Shown here: positions 35,634 through 47,200 of the stretch, piece by piece
Numbering within the stretch: the first letter of the stretch is position 1
Layout of the letters: each line of letters opens with the position of its first letter
Assembly: GCF_011290365.1 (NCBI RefSeq)
Contig: NZ_CP049786.1
Coordinates: 1,364,001 to 1,428,000 of the forward strand
Source: Leclercia sp. 29361
Lineage (GTDB): Bacteria > Pseudomonadota > Gammaproteobacteria > Enterobacterales > Enterobacteriaceae
Direction of reading: 5' to 3'
Length of the DNA: 64,000 nucleotides
Made by a program: the position numbers and the translations under genes
Notes under the pieces: generated by a model
What the model was told of the DNA's origin: nothing
Seen by the model: only the letters and a program-made list of their open reading frames with translations
Database searches by the model: none

Positions 35634-37202
35634 ATGTTAGATGTAGTCGAACTGTCGCGCTTACAGTTTGCCTTGACCGCGATGTACCACTTCCTTTTTG
35701 TGCCACTGACGCTCGGTATGGCGTTCCTGCTGGCCATTATGGAAACGGTCTACGTCCTTTCCGGCAAACAGATTTATAAAGATATGACCAAGTTCTGGGG
35801 CAAGTTGTTTGGTATCAACTTTGCGCTGGGCGTGGCCACCGGTCTGACCATGGAGTTCCAGTTCGGGACTAACTGGTCTTACTATTCCCACTATGTCGGG
35901 GATATCTTCGGTGCGCCGCTGGCCATTGAAGGTCTGATGGCCTTCTTCCTCGAATCCACCTTTGTAGGTCTGTTCTTCTTTGGCTGGGATCGTCTGGGTA
36001 AAGTGCAGCATATGGCTGTGACCTGGCTGGTCGCCTTAGGCTCTAACCTGTCCGCACTGTGGATCCTGGTAGCCAACGGCTGGATGCAGAACCCTATCGC
36101 GTCAGATTTTAACTTCGAAACCATGCGTATGGAGATGGTCAGCTTCTCCGAGCTGGTGCTGAACCCGGTCGCTCAGGTGAAATTTGTTCACACTGTGGCA
36201 TCCGGCTATGTCTGTGGCGCAATGTTCGTCATGGGGATCAGCGCCTACTACATGCTGCGTGGTCGTGACTTCGCCTTTGCTAAGCGCTCCTTCGCCATCG
36301 CGGCGAGCTTCGGTATGGCGGCCATCCTCTCTGTTATCGTGCTGGGTGATGAATCCGGTTACGAGATGGGCGACGTGCAGAAAACCAAACTGGCGGCGAT
36401 CGAAGCAGAGTGGGAAACCCAACCGGCTCCGGCAGCCTTCACCCTGTTTGGTATTCCCGACCAGGACGCGCAGGAAAACCACTTTGCTATTCAGATCCCT
36501 TATGCGTTGGGCATCATTGCCACCCGCTCTGTGGATACGCCGGTTATCGGTCTGAAAGATCTGCTGGTACAGCATGAAGAGCGTATCCGTAACGGGATGA
36601 AAGCTTACTCCCTGCTGGAACAGCTGCGTGCCGGTTCTGCCGATCAGTCCGTTCGCGATCAATTTAACGACGTGAAAAAAGACCTCGGTTACGGCCTGCT
36701 GCTGAAACGCTATACCCCGAACGTCTCTGACGCGACGGAAGAGCAAATCCAGATGGCGACCAAAGACTCGATTCCACGCGTTGCACCGCTGTACTTCGCG
36801 TTCCGTATCATGGTTGGTTGCGGCATCATCATGCTGCTGATCATTGGCGCCTCCTTCTGGTCGGTCATTCGTAACCGTATCGGTCAGCGTAAATGGCTGC
36901 TGCGTGCTGCGCTGTACGGCATGCCACTGCCGTGGATTGCCATTGAATCCGGCTGGTTTGTTGCGGAATACGGCCGTCAGCCGTGGGCTATCGGTGAGGT
37001 GCTGCCAACCGCGGTGGCCAACTCCTCCCTGACCGCCGGGGATCTGATTTTCTCCATGCTGCTGATTTGTGGCCTGTACACCCTGTTCCTGGTGGCTGAA
37101 CTGTTCCTGATGTTCAAATTTGCGCGCCTTGGCCCAAGCAGCCTGAAAACCGGTCGCTACCACTACGAGCAGTCCACCGTGGCTTCTCAGCCGGCACGCT
37201 AA
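35634..37202 (+). CDS. cydA: Cytochrome bd-I ubiquinol oxidase subunit I
   Basis: Quinol-oxidising subunit with haems b558, b595 and d. It has 522 residues, the E. coli length, from the second of two adjacent ATGs (aaggagtcatg precedes). Haem ligands His19 (MYHFLFVP), His186 ([11 protein letters not shown]) and Met393 region are conserved. The long Q-loop begins with [12 protein letters not shown] and includes PALGI-like [21 protein letters not shown] is the bd signature. cydB follows after 15 bp. Confidence 0.98.
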   Translation: MLDVVELSRLQFALTAMYHFLFVPLTLGMAFLLAIMETVYVLSGKQIYKDMTKFWGKLFGINFALGVATGLTMEFQFGTNWSYYSHYVGDIFGAPLAIEGLMAFFLESTFVGLFFFGWDRLGKVQHMAVTWLVALGSNLSALWILVANGWMQNPIASDFNFETMRMEMVSFSELVLNPVAQVKFVHTVASGYVCGAMFVMGISAYYMLRGRDFAFAKRSFAIAASFGMAAILSVIVLGDESGYEMGDVQKTKLAAIEAEWETQPAPAAFTLFGIPDQDAQENHFAIQIPYALGIIATRSVDTPVIGLKDLLVQHEERIRNGMKAYSLLEQLRAGSADQSVRDQFNDVKKDLGYGLLLKRYTPNVSDATEEQIQMATKDSIPRVAPLYFAFRIMVGCGIIMLLIIGASFWSVIRNRIGQRKWLLRAALYGMPLPWIAIESGWFVAEYGRQPWAIGEVLPTAVANSSLTAGDLIFSMLLICGLYTLFLVAELFLMFKFARLGPSSLKTGRYHYEQSTVASQPAR

Positions 37203-37217
37203 GACAGGAGTCGTCAA

Positions 37218-38357
37218 ATGATCGATTATGAAGTATTGCGTTTTATCTGGTGGCTGCTGGTCGGGATCTTACTGATTGGTTTTGCGGTCACTGACGGTTT
37301 CGACATGGGGGTGGGCATGCTCACCCGCTTCCTCGGTCGTAATGATACCGAGCGTCGAATTATGATTAACTCCATCGCCCCACACTGGGACGGTAACCAG
37401 GTGTGGCTGATCACCGCAGGCGGCGCGCTGTTCGCTGCCTGGCCGATGGTCTACGCGGCTGCGTTCTCCGGCTTCTATGTGGCGATGATCCTGGTGCTGG
37501 CGTCGTTGTTCTTCCGTCCGGTCGGTTTTGACTACCGTTCGAAGATCGAAGACACCCGCTGGCGCAACATGTGGGACTGGGGCATCTTCATCGGTAGCTT
37601 CGTGCCGCCGCTGGTGATCGGCGTGGCGTTCGGCAACCTGCTGCAGGGCGTGCCGTTCCACCTCGATGAATACATGCGTCTGTACTACACCGGCAACTTC
37701 TTCCAGCTGCTGAACCCGTTCGGTCTGCTGGCGGGCGTGGTCAGCGTGGCGATGATCCTGACTCAGGGTGCCACCTATCTGCAGATGCGTACCGTGGGTG
37801 AACTGCACCTGCGCTCCCGCGCCGTCTCGCAGATTGCGGCCCTGGTGACCCTGGTCGGCTTCGCGCTGGCGGGTGTCTGGGTGATGTTCGGTATCGACGG
37901 TTACGTAGTGACATCGGCGATTAACCATACCGCGCCGTCTAACCCGCTGACCAAAGAAGTGGCACGTCAGGCAGGTGCCTGGCTGGTGAACTTCAATAAT
38001 ATGCCGGTTCTGTGGGCTATCCCGGCACTGGGCGTGGTGCTGCCGCTGCTGACCCTGCTGACTTCCCGCATGGAAAAAGGCGCATGGGCCTTCGTCTTCT
38101 CCTCACTGACGCTGGCGTGCATCATCCTGACGGCCGGTATCGCGATGTTCCCATTCGTGATGCCATCCAGCACCATGATGAATGCTAGCCTGACGATGTG
38201 GGATGCCACCTCGAGTCAGATGACGCTGAACCTGATGACGTTTGTGGCTGCCGTGTTCGTACCGCTCATTCTGGCCTACACCACCTGGTGTTACTGGAAA
38301 ATGTACGGTCGTATCACGAAAGAACATATCGAAAGTAATTCTCACTCTATGTATTAA
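37218..38357 (+). CDS. cydB: Cytochrome bd-I ubiquinol oxidase subunit II
   Basis: Membrane partner of CydA, with a structural ubiquinone and eight to nine helices. It has 379 residues as in E. coli. The N-terminus WWLLVGILLIGFAVTDGFD and the following NSIAPHWDGNQVWLITAGG carry the conserved acidic and Trp residues of the proton path. The Shine-Dalgarno is acaggag. cydX lies 14 bp downstream. Confidence 0.98.
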   Translation: MIDYEVLRFIWWLLVGILLIGFAVTDGFDMGVGMLTRFLGRNDTERRIMINSIAPHWDGNQVWLITAGGALFAAWPMVYAAAFSGFYVAMILVLASLFFRPVGFDYRSKIEDTRWRNMWDWGIFIGSFVPPLVIGVAFGNLLQGVPFHLDEYMRLYYTGNFFQLLNPFGLLAGVVSVAMILTQGATYLQMRTVGELHLRSRAVSQIAALVTLVGFALAGVWVMFGIDGYVVTSAINHTAPSNPLTKEVARQAGAWLVNFNNMPVLWAIPALGVVLPLLTLLTSRMEKGAWAFVFSSLTLACIILTAGIAMFPFVMPSSTMMNASLTMWDATSSQMTLNLMTFVAAVFVPLILAYTTWCYWKMYGRITKEHIESNSHSMY

Positions 38358-38371
38358 GGAAGGAGCTGAAT

Positions 38372-38485
38372 ATGTGGTATTTCGCATGGATTTTAGGAAC
38401 GCTTCTTGCCTGTGCATTTGGTGTGATCACCGCCCTGGCGCTTGAGCACGTTGAAGCGTCCAAAGCTGGTGAAGAAAAACACTGA
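38372..38485 (+). CDS. cydX: Cytochrome bd-I accessory subunit CydX
   Basis: 37-residue single-span protein needed for stable, active bd-I oxidase. It starts MWYFAWILGTLLACAFG and continues to a charged C-terminus EASKAGEEKH. Strong Shine-Dalgarno aaggaaggagc. The TGA stop overlaps the ybgE ATG (TGATG). Length, start and sequence agree with E. coli CydX; it is easily missed because of size. Confidence 0.96.
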   Translation: MWYFAWILGTLLACAFGVITALALEHVEASKAGEEKH

Positions 38486-38769
38486 TGATCGCGTATCTCT
38501 ACGGGATCATGGACAAGCGCCCGCTGAGGGCGCTTTCCTTAGTGATGGCGTTACTGCTGGCGGGTTGCATCTTCTGGGACCCGTCGCGCTTTGCGGCGAA
38601 GACCAGCGAGCTGGAAATCTGGCACGGTTTTCTCATCATGTGGGCAGTGTGCGCTGGGGTGATCCACGGCGTCGGCTTTCGCCCGAAAGCCTTACTCTGG
38701 CAGGGCATCTTCTGCCCGCTGCTGGCGGATGTGATCCTGCTGGTAGGCCTGATTTTCTTTTTCAGCTGA
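38485..38769 (+). CDS. ybgE: Cyd operon protein YbgE
   Basis: 94-residue inner-membrane protein of unknown role that copurifies or co-occurs with bd-I oxidase. Three hydrophobic segments are visible (about 17-32, 49-64, 73-93). Conserved stretches are DKRPLRALS and WDPSRFAAKTSELEIWHG. It begins at the cydX stop (one-base overlap) and is three residues shorter at the N-terminus than in E. coli. A weak hairpin ttatgggc/gcccataa (38790-38813) follows. Confidence 0.92.
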   Translation: MIAYLYGIMDKRPLRALSLVMALLLAGCIFWDPSRFAAKTSELEIWHGFLIMWAVCAGVIHGVGFRPKALLWQGIFCPLLADVILLVGLIFFFS

Positions 38770-38917
38770 ATAAGAACTATCCGTTAATATTATGGGCTTA
38801 CCCTGGCCCATAAAAATTTACTCTCTGTTTACTTTCCCCCATTCCAAACCACCATTCCCGCGCGTATAGTAGCGAAGTTTAGAAGATCTGACCCTTTTTG
38901 TATTACCGGGATGTAAA

Positions 38918-40011
<1,094 letters not shown>

Positions 40012-40014
40012 ACC

Positions 40015-40443
40015 ATGGCCAGACAGCGTGGACGGGGTCGTCGCGAACTGAAGTCCGAAATCAACATTGTACCGCTGCTGGACGTGCTGCTGGTGCTGCT
40101 GCTGATCTTTATGGCCACAGCACCCATCATCACCCAGAGCGTTGAGGTTGATCTGCCGGATGCGACAGAATCTCAGGCTGTAAGCAGCAATGACGATCCA
40201 CCGGTCATCATTGAAGTATCCGGAGTAGGGCAGTACAGCGTGGTGGTTGAAAAGGATCGTCTCGATCAACTCCCGCCGGAGCAGGTCATTGCCGAAGCGC
40301 AACGACGTCTGCAGTCCAATCCGAAAACGGTCTTCTTAATCGGTGGTGCGAAAGACGTGCCTTACGATGAAATTATAAAGGCGCTGAACCTGTTGCATAG
40401 CGCGGGCGTTAAGTCAGTCGGCTTGATGACGCAGCCTATTTGA
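40015..40443 (+). CDS. tolR: Tol-Pal system subunit TolR
   Basis: ExbD/MotB-like periplasmic partner of TolQ. It has 142 residues: a basic N-terminus, one membrane helix (about 18-41) with the proton-carrying Asp in VPLLDVLLVLLLIF (Asp23), then the periplasmic domain ending SVGLMTQPI. The start overlaps aaggggtaaacc just after tolQ. Confidence 0.98.
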   Translation: MARQRGRGRRELKSEINIVPLLDVLLVLLLIFMATAPIITQSVEVDLPDATESQAVSSNDDPPVIIEVSGVGQYSVVVEKDRLDQLPPEQVIAEAQRRLQSNPKTVFLIGGAKDVPYDEIIKALNLLHSAGVKSVGLMTQPI

Positions 40444-40480
40444 TCATCTGCGTACACAACAGAGTTTTTGGGAACCCATA

Positions 40481-41812
40481 GTGTCAAAGGCAACCGAACA
40501 AAACGATAAGCTTAAGCGGGCGATCATTATCTCGGCAGTGCTGCATGTCATTCTTTTTGCAGCACTGATCTGGAGTTCGTTCGATGAGCATCTCGATACC
40601 GCTGCTGGCGGTGGGGGAGGTTCATCCATCGATGCCGTGATGGTCGATCCCGGCGCGGTGGTGCAAAACTATAACCGCCAGCAACAGCAGCAGGCGAGTG
40701 CAAAACGTGCTGAAGAGCAACGCGAAAAGCAGGCGCAACAGCAGGCGGAAGAGCTGCGTGAAAAGCAGGCCGCCGAGCAGGAACGTCTGAAGCAGCTTGA
40801 GAAAGAACGTTTGCAGGCGCAGGAAGCGGCGAAAGAGCAGGCGGAGCAGCAGAAACAGGCGGAAGCCGCAGCGAAGCAAGCGCAGGAAAAACAGAAGCAG
40901 GCGGAAGAGGCAGCAGCCAAAGCCGCAGCGGATGCCAAAGCGCAGGCAGATGCTCAGGCGAAACAAGCTGCTGAAGCGGCAAAACAGGCCGCGGATGCCG
41001 CTGCATTAGCCGCGAAAAAAGCCGCTGCCGATGCGCAAAAACAGGCTGAAGCTGAAGCCGCCAAAGCCGCTGCTGATGCGAAGAAGAAAGTAGAAGCCGA
41101 AGCTGCGAAGAAAGCTGCTGCTGACGCGAAGAAAAAAGCGGAAGCGGAAGCAGCCAAACAAGCAGCCCAGGAAGCCGAGAAGAAAGCGGCTGCCGACGCG
41201 GCTAAAAAGGCTGCTGCAGCAGAAAAAGCCGCAGCTGAAAAAGCTGCTGCTGCCGAGAAAGCGGCCGCTGAGAAGAAAGCCGCTGCGGCAGAAAAAGCAG
41301 CTGCAGATAAAAAAGCCGCTGCAGATAAGAAAGCAGCTGCCGATAAAGCAGCTGCTGACAAAGCTGCCGCCGCGAAAGCCGCAGCAGCGAAAAAAGCCGC
41401 CGCGGAAAAAGCTGCTGCATCGGACGTTGATGACCTGTTCGGCGATCTGAGCTCAGGTAAGAATGCGCCGAAATCGGGTGGGGCAAAAGGTAATGGTCAG
41501 CCGGCAAAAGATAGCGGAACAAGTGGTACTAATGGTGGCGCGTCAGGCGCTGATATTAGTGCATATGCTTCGCAAATCCGTAATGCCATTCAGAGCCGCT
41601 TATATGGCGCTGATCTGTATGCCGGTAAGTCCTGTGTGCTGCACATCAAGCTGGCACCAGACGGCCTGCTGTTGGATGTTACTGAGGAAGGTGGTGATCC
41701 TGCGTTATGTCAGGCTGCGCTGACGGCGGCAAAAACTGCCAGAATTCCTAAACCGCCTAGCCAGGCTGTTTATGAAAAAGTAAAAGATGCCAAACTGGAC
41801 TTCAAACTGTAG
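40481..41812 (+). CDS. tolA: Cell-envelope integrity protein TolA
   Basis: Trans-periplasmic protein linking TolQR to Pal and TolB; also a receptor for group A colicins and filamentous phage. It has 443 residues (E. coli 421), starting from GTG 40481. Domain I has one helix with the SHLS-type AIIISAVLHVILFAALIW. Domain II (about 70-325) is a long Ala/Lys/Glu-rich helix with KAAA repeats; it is longer than in E. coli and likely varies in repeat number. Domain III (about 345-443) has two Cys (KSCVLHIK and PALCQAAL) for a disulfide. Confidence 0.97.
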   Translation: MSKATEQNDKLKRAIIISAVLHVILFAALIWSSFDEHLDTAAGGGGGSSIDAVMVDPGAVVQNYNRQQQQQASAKRAEEQREKQAQQQAEELREKQAAEQERLKQLEKERLQAQEAAKEQAEQQKQAEAAAKQAQEKQKQAEEAAAKAAADAKAQADAQAKQAAEAAKQAADAAALAAKKAAADAQKQAEAEAAKAAADAKKKVEAEAAKKAAADAKKKAEAEAAKQAAQEAEKKAAADAAKKAAAAEKAAAEKAAAAEKAAAEKKAAAAEKAAADKKAAADKKAAADKAAADKAAAAKAAAAKKAAAEKAAASDVDDLFGDLSSGKNAPKSGGAKGNGQPAKDSGTSGTNGGASGADISAYASQIRNAIQSRLYGADLYAGKSCVLHIKLAPDGLLLDVTEEGGDPALCQAALTAAKTARIPKPPSQAVYEKVKDAKLDFKL

Positions 41813-41940
41813 CGATTTTCCCGCTAAAGTTAGCAAAACAGTCTACGTTTGAGGCTGTGGATTGGTAGTTTTGTTTATTTGGGTTTGTTAACATTCTGCT
41901 AAATTATCGCGGGTAAGGTTACCCGGGTATGGGAGATATG

Positions 41941-43233
41941 ATGAAGCAGGCATTACGTGTTGCAATGAGTTTCTTAGTGCTGTGGGCAGCGGTGCTGCAC
42001 GCAGAAGTGCGTATCGAGATCACCCAGGGGGTGGACTCGGCACGTCCGATTGGTGTGGTTCCATTCCAGTGGAAAGGGCCAGGTGCTGCGCCGGAAGATG
42101 TGGGTGGCATTGTTGCCGCTGACCTTCGCAACAGCGGTAAATTCAACCCGTTAGATCGTTCTCGTCTGCCACAGCAGCCGGGCACAGCGGCAGAGTTACA
42201 ACCGGCGGCATGGTCTGCGCTGGGTATCGATGCGGTGGTCGTGGGTCAGGTTACGCCTAACCCGGACGGCGGTTATACCGTGGCTTACCAGCTGGTTGAC
42301 ACCGGTGGCGCACCGGGCACCGTACTGGCACAGAACACTTATAAAGTGAACAAGCAGTGGCTGCGTTATGCGGGTCACACGGCAAGCGACGAAGTGTTTG
42401 AGAAGCTGACCAGCATCAAAGGCGCGTTCCGTACCCGTATCGCTTATGTCGTGCAGACCAACGGCGGCCAGTTCCCGTATGAGCTGCGCGTCTCTGACTA
42501 CGACGGTTACAACCAGTTCACCGTTCATCGTTCACCACAGCCGCTGATGTCACCGGCCTGGTCACCGGACGGTTCTAAGCTGGCCTACGTAACCTTCGAA
42601 AGCGGTCGTTCAGCGCTGGTTATCCAGACTCTGTCTAACGGCGCGGTGCGTCAGGTTGCCTCTTTCCCACGTCACAACGGGGCACCGGCCTTCTCGCCGG
42701 ACGGTTCTAAACTGGCGTTTGCGCTGTCTAAAACCGGTAGCCTGAACCTGTACGTAATGGACATCGGTTCCGGTCAGATCCGTCAGGTCACCGACGGTCG
42801 CAGCAACAACACCGAACCAACCTGGTTCCCGGACAGCCAGAACCTGGCCTTTACCTCTGACCAGGCGGGTCGTCCACAGGTTTATAAAGTTAATGTTAAC
42901 GGCGGTGCACCGCAGCGTATCACCTGGGAAGGTTCACAGAACCAGGACGCAGACGTGAGCGCTGACGGTAAGTTTATGGTAATGGTCAGCTCGGCCGGTG
43001 GTCAGCAGCACATTGCCAAACAAGATCTGGGTGGTGGTGGCGTACAAGTTTTATCGTCAACCTTCCTGGATGAAACGCCAAGTCTGGCACCTAACGGCAC
43101 TATGGTTATCTACAGCTCTTCTCAGGGGATGGGATCGGTGCTGAATCTGGTTTCTACAGATGGGCGTTTCAAAGCGCGTATTCCGGCAACTGATGGACAG
43201 GTAAAATCACCTGCCTGGTCGCCGTACCTGTAA
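41941..43233 (+). CDS. tolB: Tol-Pal system periplasmic protein TolB
   Basis: Periplasmic beta-propeller that shuttles between TolA and Pal. It has 430 residues with a signal peptide cleaved after AAVLHA (residue 21). The N-terminal domain is about 22-160. Six propeller blades follow, with repeated [12 protein letters not shown] motifs at about 205, 247 and 290. Of the possible starts at 41929, 41938 and 41941, the last matches the family length. tolA and tolB are 128 bp apart, so an internal promoter is likely. Confidence 0.98.
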   Translation: MKQALRVAMSFLVLWAAVLHAEVRIEITQGVDSARPIGVVPFQWKGPGAAPEDVGGIVAADLRNSGKFNPLDRSRLPQQPGTAAELQPAAWSALGIDAVVVGQVTPNPDGGYTVAYQLVDTGGAPGTVLAQNTYKVNKQWLRYAGHTASDEVFEKLTSIKGAFRTRIAYVVQTNGGQFPYELRVSDYDGYNQFTVHRSPQPLMSPAWSPDGSKLAYVTFESGRSALVIQTLSNGAVRQVASFPRHNGAPAFSPDGSKLAFALSKTGSLNLYVMDIGSGQIRQVTDGRSNNTEPTWFPDSQNLAFTSDQAGRPQVYKVNVNGGAPQRITWEGSQNQDADVSADGKFMVMVSSAGGQQHIAKQDLGGGGVQVLSSTFLDETPSLAPNGTMVIYSSSQGMGSVLNLVSTDGRFKARIPATDGQVKSPAWSPYL

Positions 43234-43243
43234 TAATAATTAA

Positions 43244-43789
<546 letters not shown>

Positions 43790-43798
43790 GAGAATTGC

Positions 43799-44593
43799 AT
43801 GAGCAGTAACTTCAGACATCATCTGTTGAGTCTGTCGTTACTGGTTGGTATAGCGGCCCCCTGGGCCGCTTTTGCTCAGGCACCAATCAGTAGTGTCGGC
43901 TCCGGCTCGGTAGAAGACCGGGTCACCCAACTCGAGCGTATTTCTAATGCTCACAGCCAGCTTTTAACCCAACTTCAGCAGCAGCTCTCTGACAACCAAA
44001 CCGATATTGACTCACTGCGCGGACAGATTCAGGAAAGCCAGTATCAGCTCAATCAGGTTGTAGAGCGTCAGAAGCAGATCCTGCTGCAGATGGATAGCCT
44101 GAATAATGGCGGCGCAGCAGCGCAACCAGCAACAGGCGATCAAAGCGGCGCAGCTGGTGCAGCGGCAACGCCTCAGGCTGACGCATCAGCCTCAGCAGGC
44201 GCGCCTGTACAGAGCGGTGACGCGAATACTGACTACAATGCGGCAATCGCCCTGGTGCAGGATAACTCGCGCCAGGACGAGGCGATGGCGGCGTTTCAGA
44301 ACTTCGTGAAGAAATACCCTGATTCAACCTATCAGCCCAATGCGAACTATTGGCTGGGACAGTTGAACTACAACAAGGGTAAAAAAGACGACGCGGCATT
44401 CTATTTTGCCTCCGTGGTAAAAAATTACCCGAAATCACCGAAAGCGCCAGACGCGATGTACAAGGTCGGGGTGATCATGCAGGACAAAGGCGATACCGCG
44501 AAAGCGAAGGCCGTCTTCCAGCAGGTGGTCACTAAGTTCCCGGGCACCGAAGGTGCGAAACAAGCGCAAAAACGTCTTGCTGCGATGGGATGA
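43799..44593 (+). CDS. cpoB: Cell division coordinator CpoB
   Basis: Periplasmic TPR protein that ties outer-membrane constriction to PBP1B septal synthesis; formerly ybgF. It has 264 residues. Signal peptide about 1-26 (ending AAFA). An N-terminal trimeric coiled coil (about 36-100, Gln/Leu rich) is followed by an Ala/Gly linker and a C-terminal TPR domain (about 140-264) with YWLGQLNYNKGKKDDA and YPKSPKAPDAMYK. Nine bp from pal. A stem tgaccagaaa/tttctggtct follows at 44602-44629. Confidence 0.97.
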   Translation: MSSNFRHHLLSLSLLVGIAAPWAAFAQAPISSVGSGSVEDRVTQLERISNAHSQLLTQLQQQLSDNQTDIDSLRGQIQESQYQLNQVVERQKQILLQMDSLNNGGAAAQPATGDQSGAAGAAATPQADASASAGAPVQSGDANTDYNAAIALVQDNSRQDEAMAAFQNFVKKYPDSTYQPNANYWLGQLNYNKGKKDDAAFYFASVVKNYPKSPKAPDAMYKVGVIMQDKGDTAKAKAVFQQVVTKFPGTEGAKQAQKRLAAMG

Positions 44594-44676
44594 TTGCCGG
44601 ATGACCAGAAATCGCGTTTTTTCTGGTCTTGCCGCATACTTCCTAAGCAGTTAAGTGATATTCATCAAAATATTAG

Positions 44677-44705
44677 TTGCGCAGAATTCTTAAATCAGTA
44701 ATATA
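44677..44705 (+). promoter_or_regulatory. Predicted promoter of the tRNA operon
   Basis: TTGCGC (44677-44682), 16-17 bp, then TAATAT (44699-44704) and a GC-rich discriminator gccgccg, typical of stringently controlled stable-RNA promoters. Confidence 0.5.
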
Positions 44706-44755
44706 TGCCGCCGTTGCCAAGGGATATCAAACAGCCCAAAAGCAGCCAAAATAGT

Positions 44756-44831
44756 GGGTCGTTAGCTCAGTTGGTAGAGCAGTTGACTTTTAATCAATTG
44801 GTCGCAGGTTCGAATCCTGCACGACCCACCA
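44756..44831 (+). tRNA. tRNA-Lys (anticodon TTT)
   Basis: 76 nt with encoded CCA. Acceptor gggtcgt/acgaccc, D-arm gctcagttggtagagc, anticodon loop ctttta with TTT, T-loop ttcgaat. First of four identical copies, in the position of E. coli lysT. Confidence 0.98.
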
Positions 44832-44858
44832 CTAATAGCAGTTCCGGCAGTACAGAGT

Positions 44859-44934
44859 GGGTGATTAGCTCAGTTGGTAGAGCATCTCCTTTACACGGAG
44901 GGGGTCGGCGGTTCGAGCCCGTCATCACCCACCA
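44859..44934 (+). tRNA. tRNA-Val (anticodon TAC)
   Basis: 76 nt with encoded CCA. Acceptor gggtgat/atcaccc, anticodon loop tttacac (TAC). The D-arm gctcagttggtagagc is identical to the adjacent tRNA-Lys copies rather than the usual enterobacterial Val form; the anticodon stem begins with a U-G pair. Corresponds to E. coli valT. Confidence 0.96.
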
Positions 44935-44937
44935 CTC

Positions 44938-45013
44938 GGGTCGTTAGCTCAGTTGGTAGAGCAGTTGACTTTTAATCAATTGGTCGCAGGTTCGAATCCT
45001 GCACGACCCACCA
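44938..45013 (+). tRNA. tRNA-Lys (anticodon TTT)
   Basis: Identical to the copy at 44756-44831; separated from tRNA-Val by only three bases (ctc). Confidence 0.98.
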
Positions 45014-45059
45014 ATCTTTTTGATTGGTGCCGAGTAAAAATTTCAGGCAACACCCGAAT

Positions 45060-45135
45060 GGGTCGTTAGCTCAGTTGGTAGAGCAGTTGACTTTTAATCA
45101 ATTGGTCGCAGGTTCGAATCCTGCACGACCCACCA
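45060..45135 (+). tRNA. tRNA-Lys (anticodon TTT)
   Basis: Identical third copy, 76 nt with CCA. Confidence 0.98.
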
Positions 45136-45168
45136 GCCTGAAAAGAATTAAGCAGTACATCCCGCAAG

Positions 45169-45244
45169 GGGTCGTTAGCTCAGTTGGTAGAGCAGTTGAC
45201 TTTTAATCAATTGGTCGCAGGTTCGAATCCTGCACGACCCACCA
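45169..45244 (+). tRNA. tRNA-Lys (anticodon TTT)
   Basis: Identical fourth copy, last in the operon and 76 nt with CCA. Confidence 0.98.
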
Positions 45245-45246
45245 AT

Positions 45247-45276
45247 GTAAAAAGGCGCCCTAAAGGCGCCTTTTTG
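45247..45276 (+). terminator. Terminator of the tRNA operon
   Basis: Stem aaaggcgcc/ggcgccttt with a T tract, directly after the last tRNA. Confidence 0.9.
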
Positions 45277-45316
45277 CTATCCAGCCCGATGACATTTCTC
45301 TTCAGATTCGCTATCT

Positions 45317-45334
45317 TGTTTAGTATACAAAACA
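45317..45334. promoter_or_regulatory. NadR operator upstream of nadA-pnuC
   Basis: tgtttagtatacaaaaca matches the NadR box TGTTTA-N6-TAAACA with one mismatch. It lies 74 bp before nadA and overlaps a likely promoter (tatcttg... tagtat). NadR would repress the operon when NAD is ample. Confidence 0.85.
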
Positions 45335-45407
45335 CAATAGCCATTCATTTTGCTGTGTCGCGCAAAATAAAGGCGATGTTGTTAAGCCAGTAAAACGAGA
45401 AGCCAAA

Positions 45408-46451
45408 ATGAGTGTGATGTTTGATCCTGAAGCCGCCATCTATCCTTTCCCGCCTAAGCCGGTCCCGCTGAGTCTGGACGAAAAGCAGTTTTACCGCGAA
45501 AAGATCAAGCGCTTGCTCAAAGAGCGCGACGCGGTGATGGTGGCGCACTACTACACTGATCCGGAAATTCAGCAGCTGGCAGAAGAGACCGGCGGCTGTA
45601 TATCGGACTCGCTGGAGATGGCGCGCTTCGGTGCAAAACATCCCGCTTCAACGTTGCTGGTGGCCGGTGTGCGTTTTATGGGTGAGACGGCAAAAATCCT
45701 TAGCCCGGAAAAAACCATTCTGATGCCGACCCTGAACGCAGAGTGCTCGCTCGATTTAGGCTGCCCGATCGACGAATTCTCCGCCTTCTGCGACGCCCAT
45801 CCCGACAGAACGGTGGTGGTCTACGCCAACACCTCCGCCGCGGTCAAAGCGCGTGCCGACTGGGTGGTGACCTCCAGCATCGCTGTCGAACTGATTGAGC
45901 ATCTCGACAGCCTCGGGGAGAAAATTATCTGGGCGCCGGACAAGCATCTGGGTAACTATGTCCAGAAACAGACCGGGGCAGATATTCTGTGCTGGCAGGG
46001 CGCCTGTATCGTCCATGACGAGTTTAAAACCCAGGCGCTGGAGCGTATGAAGGGTCTCTACCCGGATGCCGCCGTGCTGGTCCATCCGGAGTCGCCACAG
46101 GCGATCGTCAACATGGCGGATGCCGTGGGTTCAACCAGCCAGCTGATTGCTGCCGCGAAAACGCTGCCGCATCGCCAGCTTATCGTCGCCACCGATCGCG
46201 GCATCTTCTACAAAATGCAGCAGGCGGTGCCGGAGAAAGAGCTGCTGGAAGCGCCGACAGCGGGCGAGGGGGCAACCTGCCGCAGCTGCGCCCACTGTCC
46301 TTGGATGGCGATGAACGGGCTGAAAGCCATCGCAGACGGGCTGGAGTCGGGCGGCGCGGCGCATGAAATCCATGTGGATGCGGCGCTGCGGGAAGGGGCG
46401 TTAATTCCGCTTAACCGGATGCTGGATTTTGCGGCTACACTACGTCCTTAA
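45408..46451 (+). CDS. nadA: Quinolinate synthase A
   Basis: Condenses iminoaspartate with dihydroxyacetone phosphate to quinolinate in NAD synthesis, using a [4Fe-4S] cluster. It has 347 residues, the E. coli length. Cluster ligands are Cys113 ([10 protein letters not shown]), Cys200 ([11 protein letters not shown]) and Cys297 (CRSCAHCPW); Cys291 and Cys294 form the regulatory CxxC pair. pnuC follows after 29 bp, and a NadR box lies upstream. Confidence 0.98.
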   Translation: MSVMFDPEAAIYPFPPKPVPLSLDEKQFYREKIKRLLKERDAVMVAHYYTDPEIQQLAEETGGCISDSLEMARFGAKHPASTLLVAGVRFMGETAKILSPEKTILMPTLNAECSLDLGCPIDEFSAFCDAHPDRTVVVYANTSAAVKARADWVVTSSIAVELIEHLDSLGEKIIWAPDKHLGNYVQKQTGADILCWQGACIVHDEFKTQALERMKGLYPDAAVLVHPESPQAIVNMADAVGSTSQLIAAAKTLPHRQLIVATDRGIFYKMQQAVPEKELLEAPTAGEGATCRSCAHCPWMAMNGLKAIADGLESGGAAHEIHVDAALREGALIPLNRMLDFAATLRP

Positions 46452-46480
46452 GCAACGTAACGTAACGCTGAGGGAAAAAG

Positions 46481-47200
46481 ATGGATTTTTTTAGCACGCA
46501 AAACATTCTGGTACACATACCGATTGGCGCTGGCGGCTATGACTTGTCATGGATTGAAGCCGTCGGGACGATAGCGGGTCTGCTCTGTATCTGGCTCGCC
46601 AGTCTGGAGAAGATCGTCAACTACGCGTTTGGCCTGGTGAACGTCACGCTGTTCGCCATCATCTTCTTTCAGATCCAGCTGTATGCCAGCCTGCTGCTGC
46701 AGCTGTTCTTCTTCGTGGCCAATATCTATGGCTGGTACGCCTGGTCGCGGCAGAACAGCCAGCAGGAGGCGGAACTGCAGATCCGCTGGCTGCCGTTACC
46801 TAAAGCCCTCGGCTGGCTGGCCGCCTGCGTGGTGGCTATCGGCCTGATGACGGTTTATATCGACCCGGTGTTCGCCTTCCTGACCCGCGTGGCGGTGTCG
46901 GTGATGAGCAGCCTGGGCCTGAACGTCACCATGCCGGAGCTGCAGCCTGATGCCTTCCCATTCTGGGATTCGTGCATGATGGTGCTGTCGATTGCCGCCA
47001 TGATCCTGATGACCCGCAAATATGTCGAAAACTGGCTGCTGTGGGTGATCATCAATGTGATAAGCGTGGTGATCTTTGCTCTGCAGGGCGTCTATGCCAT
47101 GTCGCTGGAGTACATGATCCTCACCTTTATTGCCCTGAACGGCAGCAGGATGTGGATTAACAGCGCGCGTGAACGAGGTTCCCACGCGCTGGCACGTTAA
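46481..47200 (+). CDS. pnuC: Nicotinamide riboside transporter PnuC
   Basis: Facilitates entry of nicotinamide riboside, trapped afterwards by NadR kinase. It has 239 residues with seven predicted helices. [13 protein letters not shown] segment near residue 185 and [10 protein letters not shown] near residue 85 correspond to the repeated ligand-binding motifs. In an operon with nadA. Its last 4 bp overlap the end of convergent zitB, and no terminator separates them. Confidence 0.96.
   Translation: MDFFSTQNILVHIPIGAGGYDLSWIEAVGTIAGLLCIWLASLEKIVNYAFGLVNVTLFAIIFFQIQLYASLLLQLFFFVANIYGWYAWSRQNSQQEAELQIRWLPLPKALGWLAACVVAIGLMTVYIDPVFAFLTRVAVSVMSSLGLNVTMPELQPDAFPFWDSCMMVLSIAAMILMTRKYVENWLLWVIINVISVVIFALQGVYAMSLEYMILTFIALNGSRMWINSARERGSHALAR

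Noticed and set aside
35452..35634. 60-codon ORF just before cydA
   Set aside because: Non-ATG start within the leader and no family; treated as 5' UTR.
44756..45244. tRNA cluster as an integration site
   Set aside because: No integrase, no partial tRNA repeat and no island DNA nearby.
44705..45393. Open frames across the tRNA cluster
   Set aside because: They translate tRNA sequence; repeats such as NGSLAQLVEQ arise from tRNA-Lys copies.
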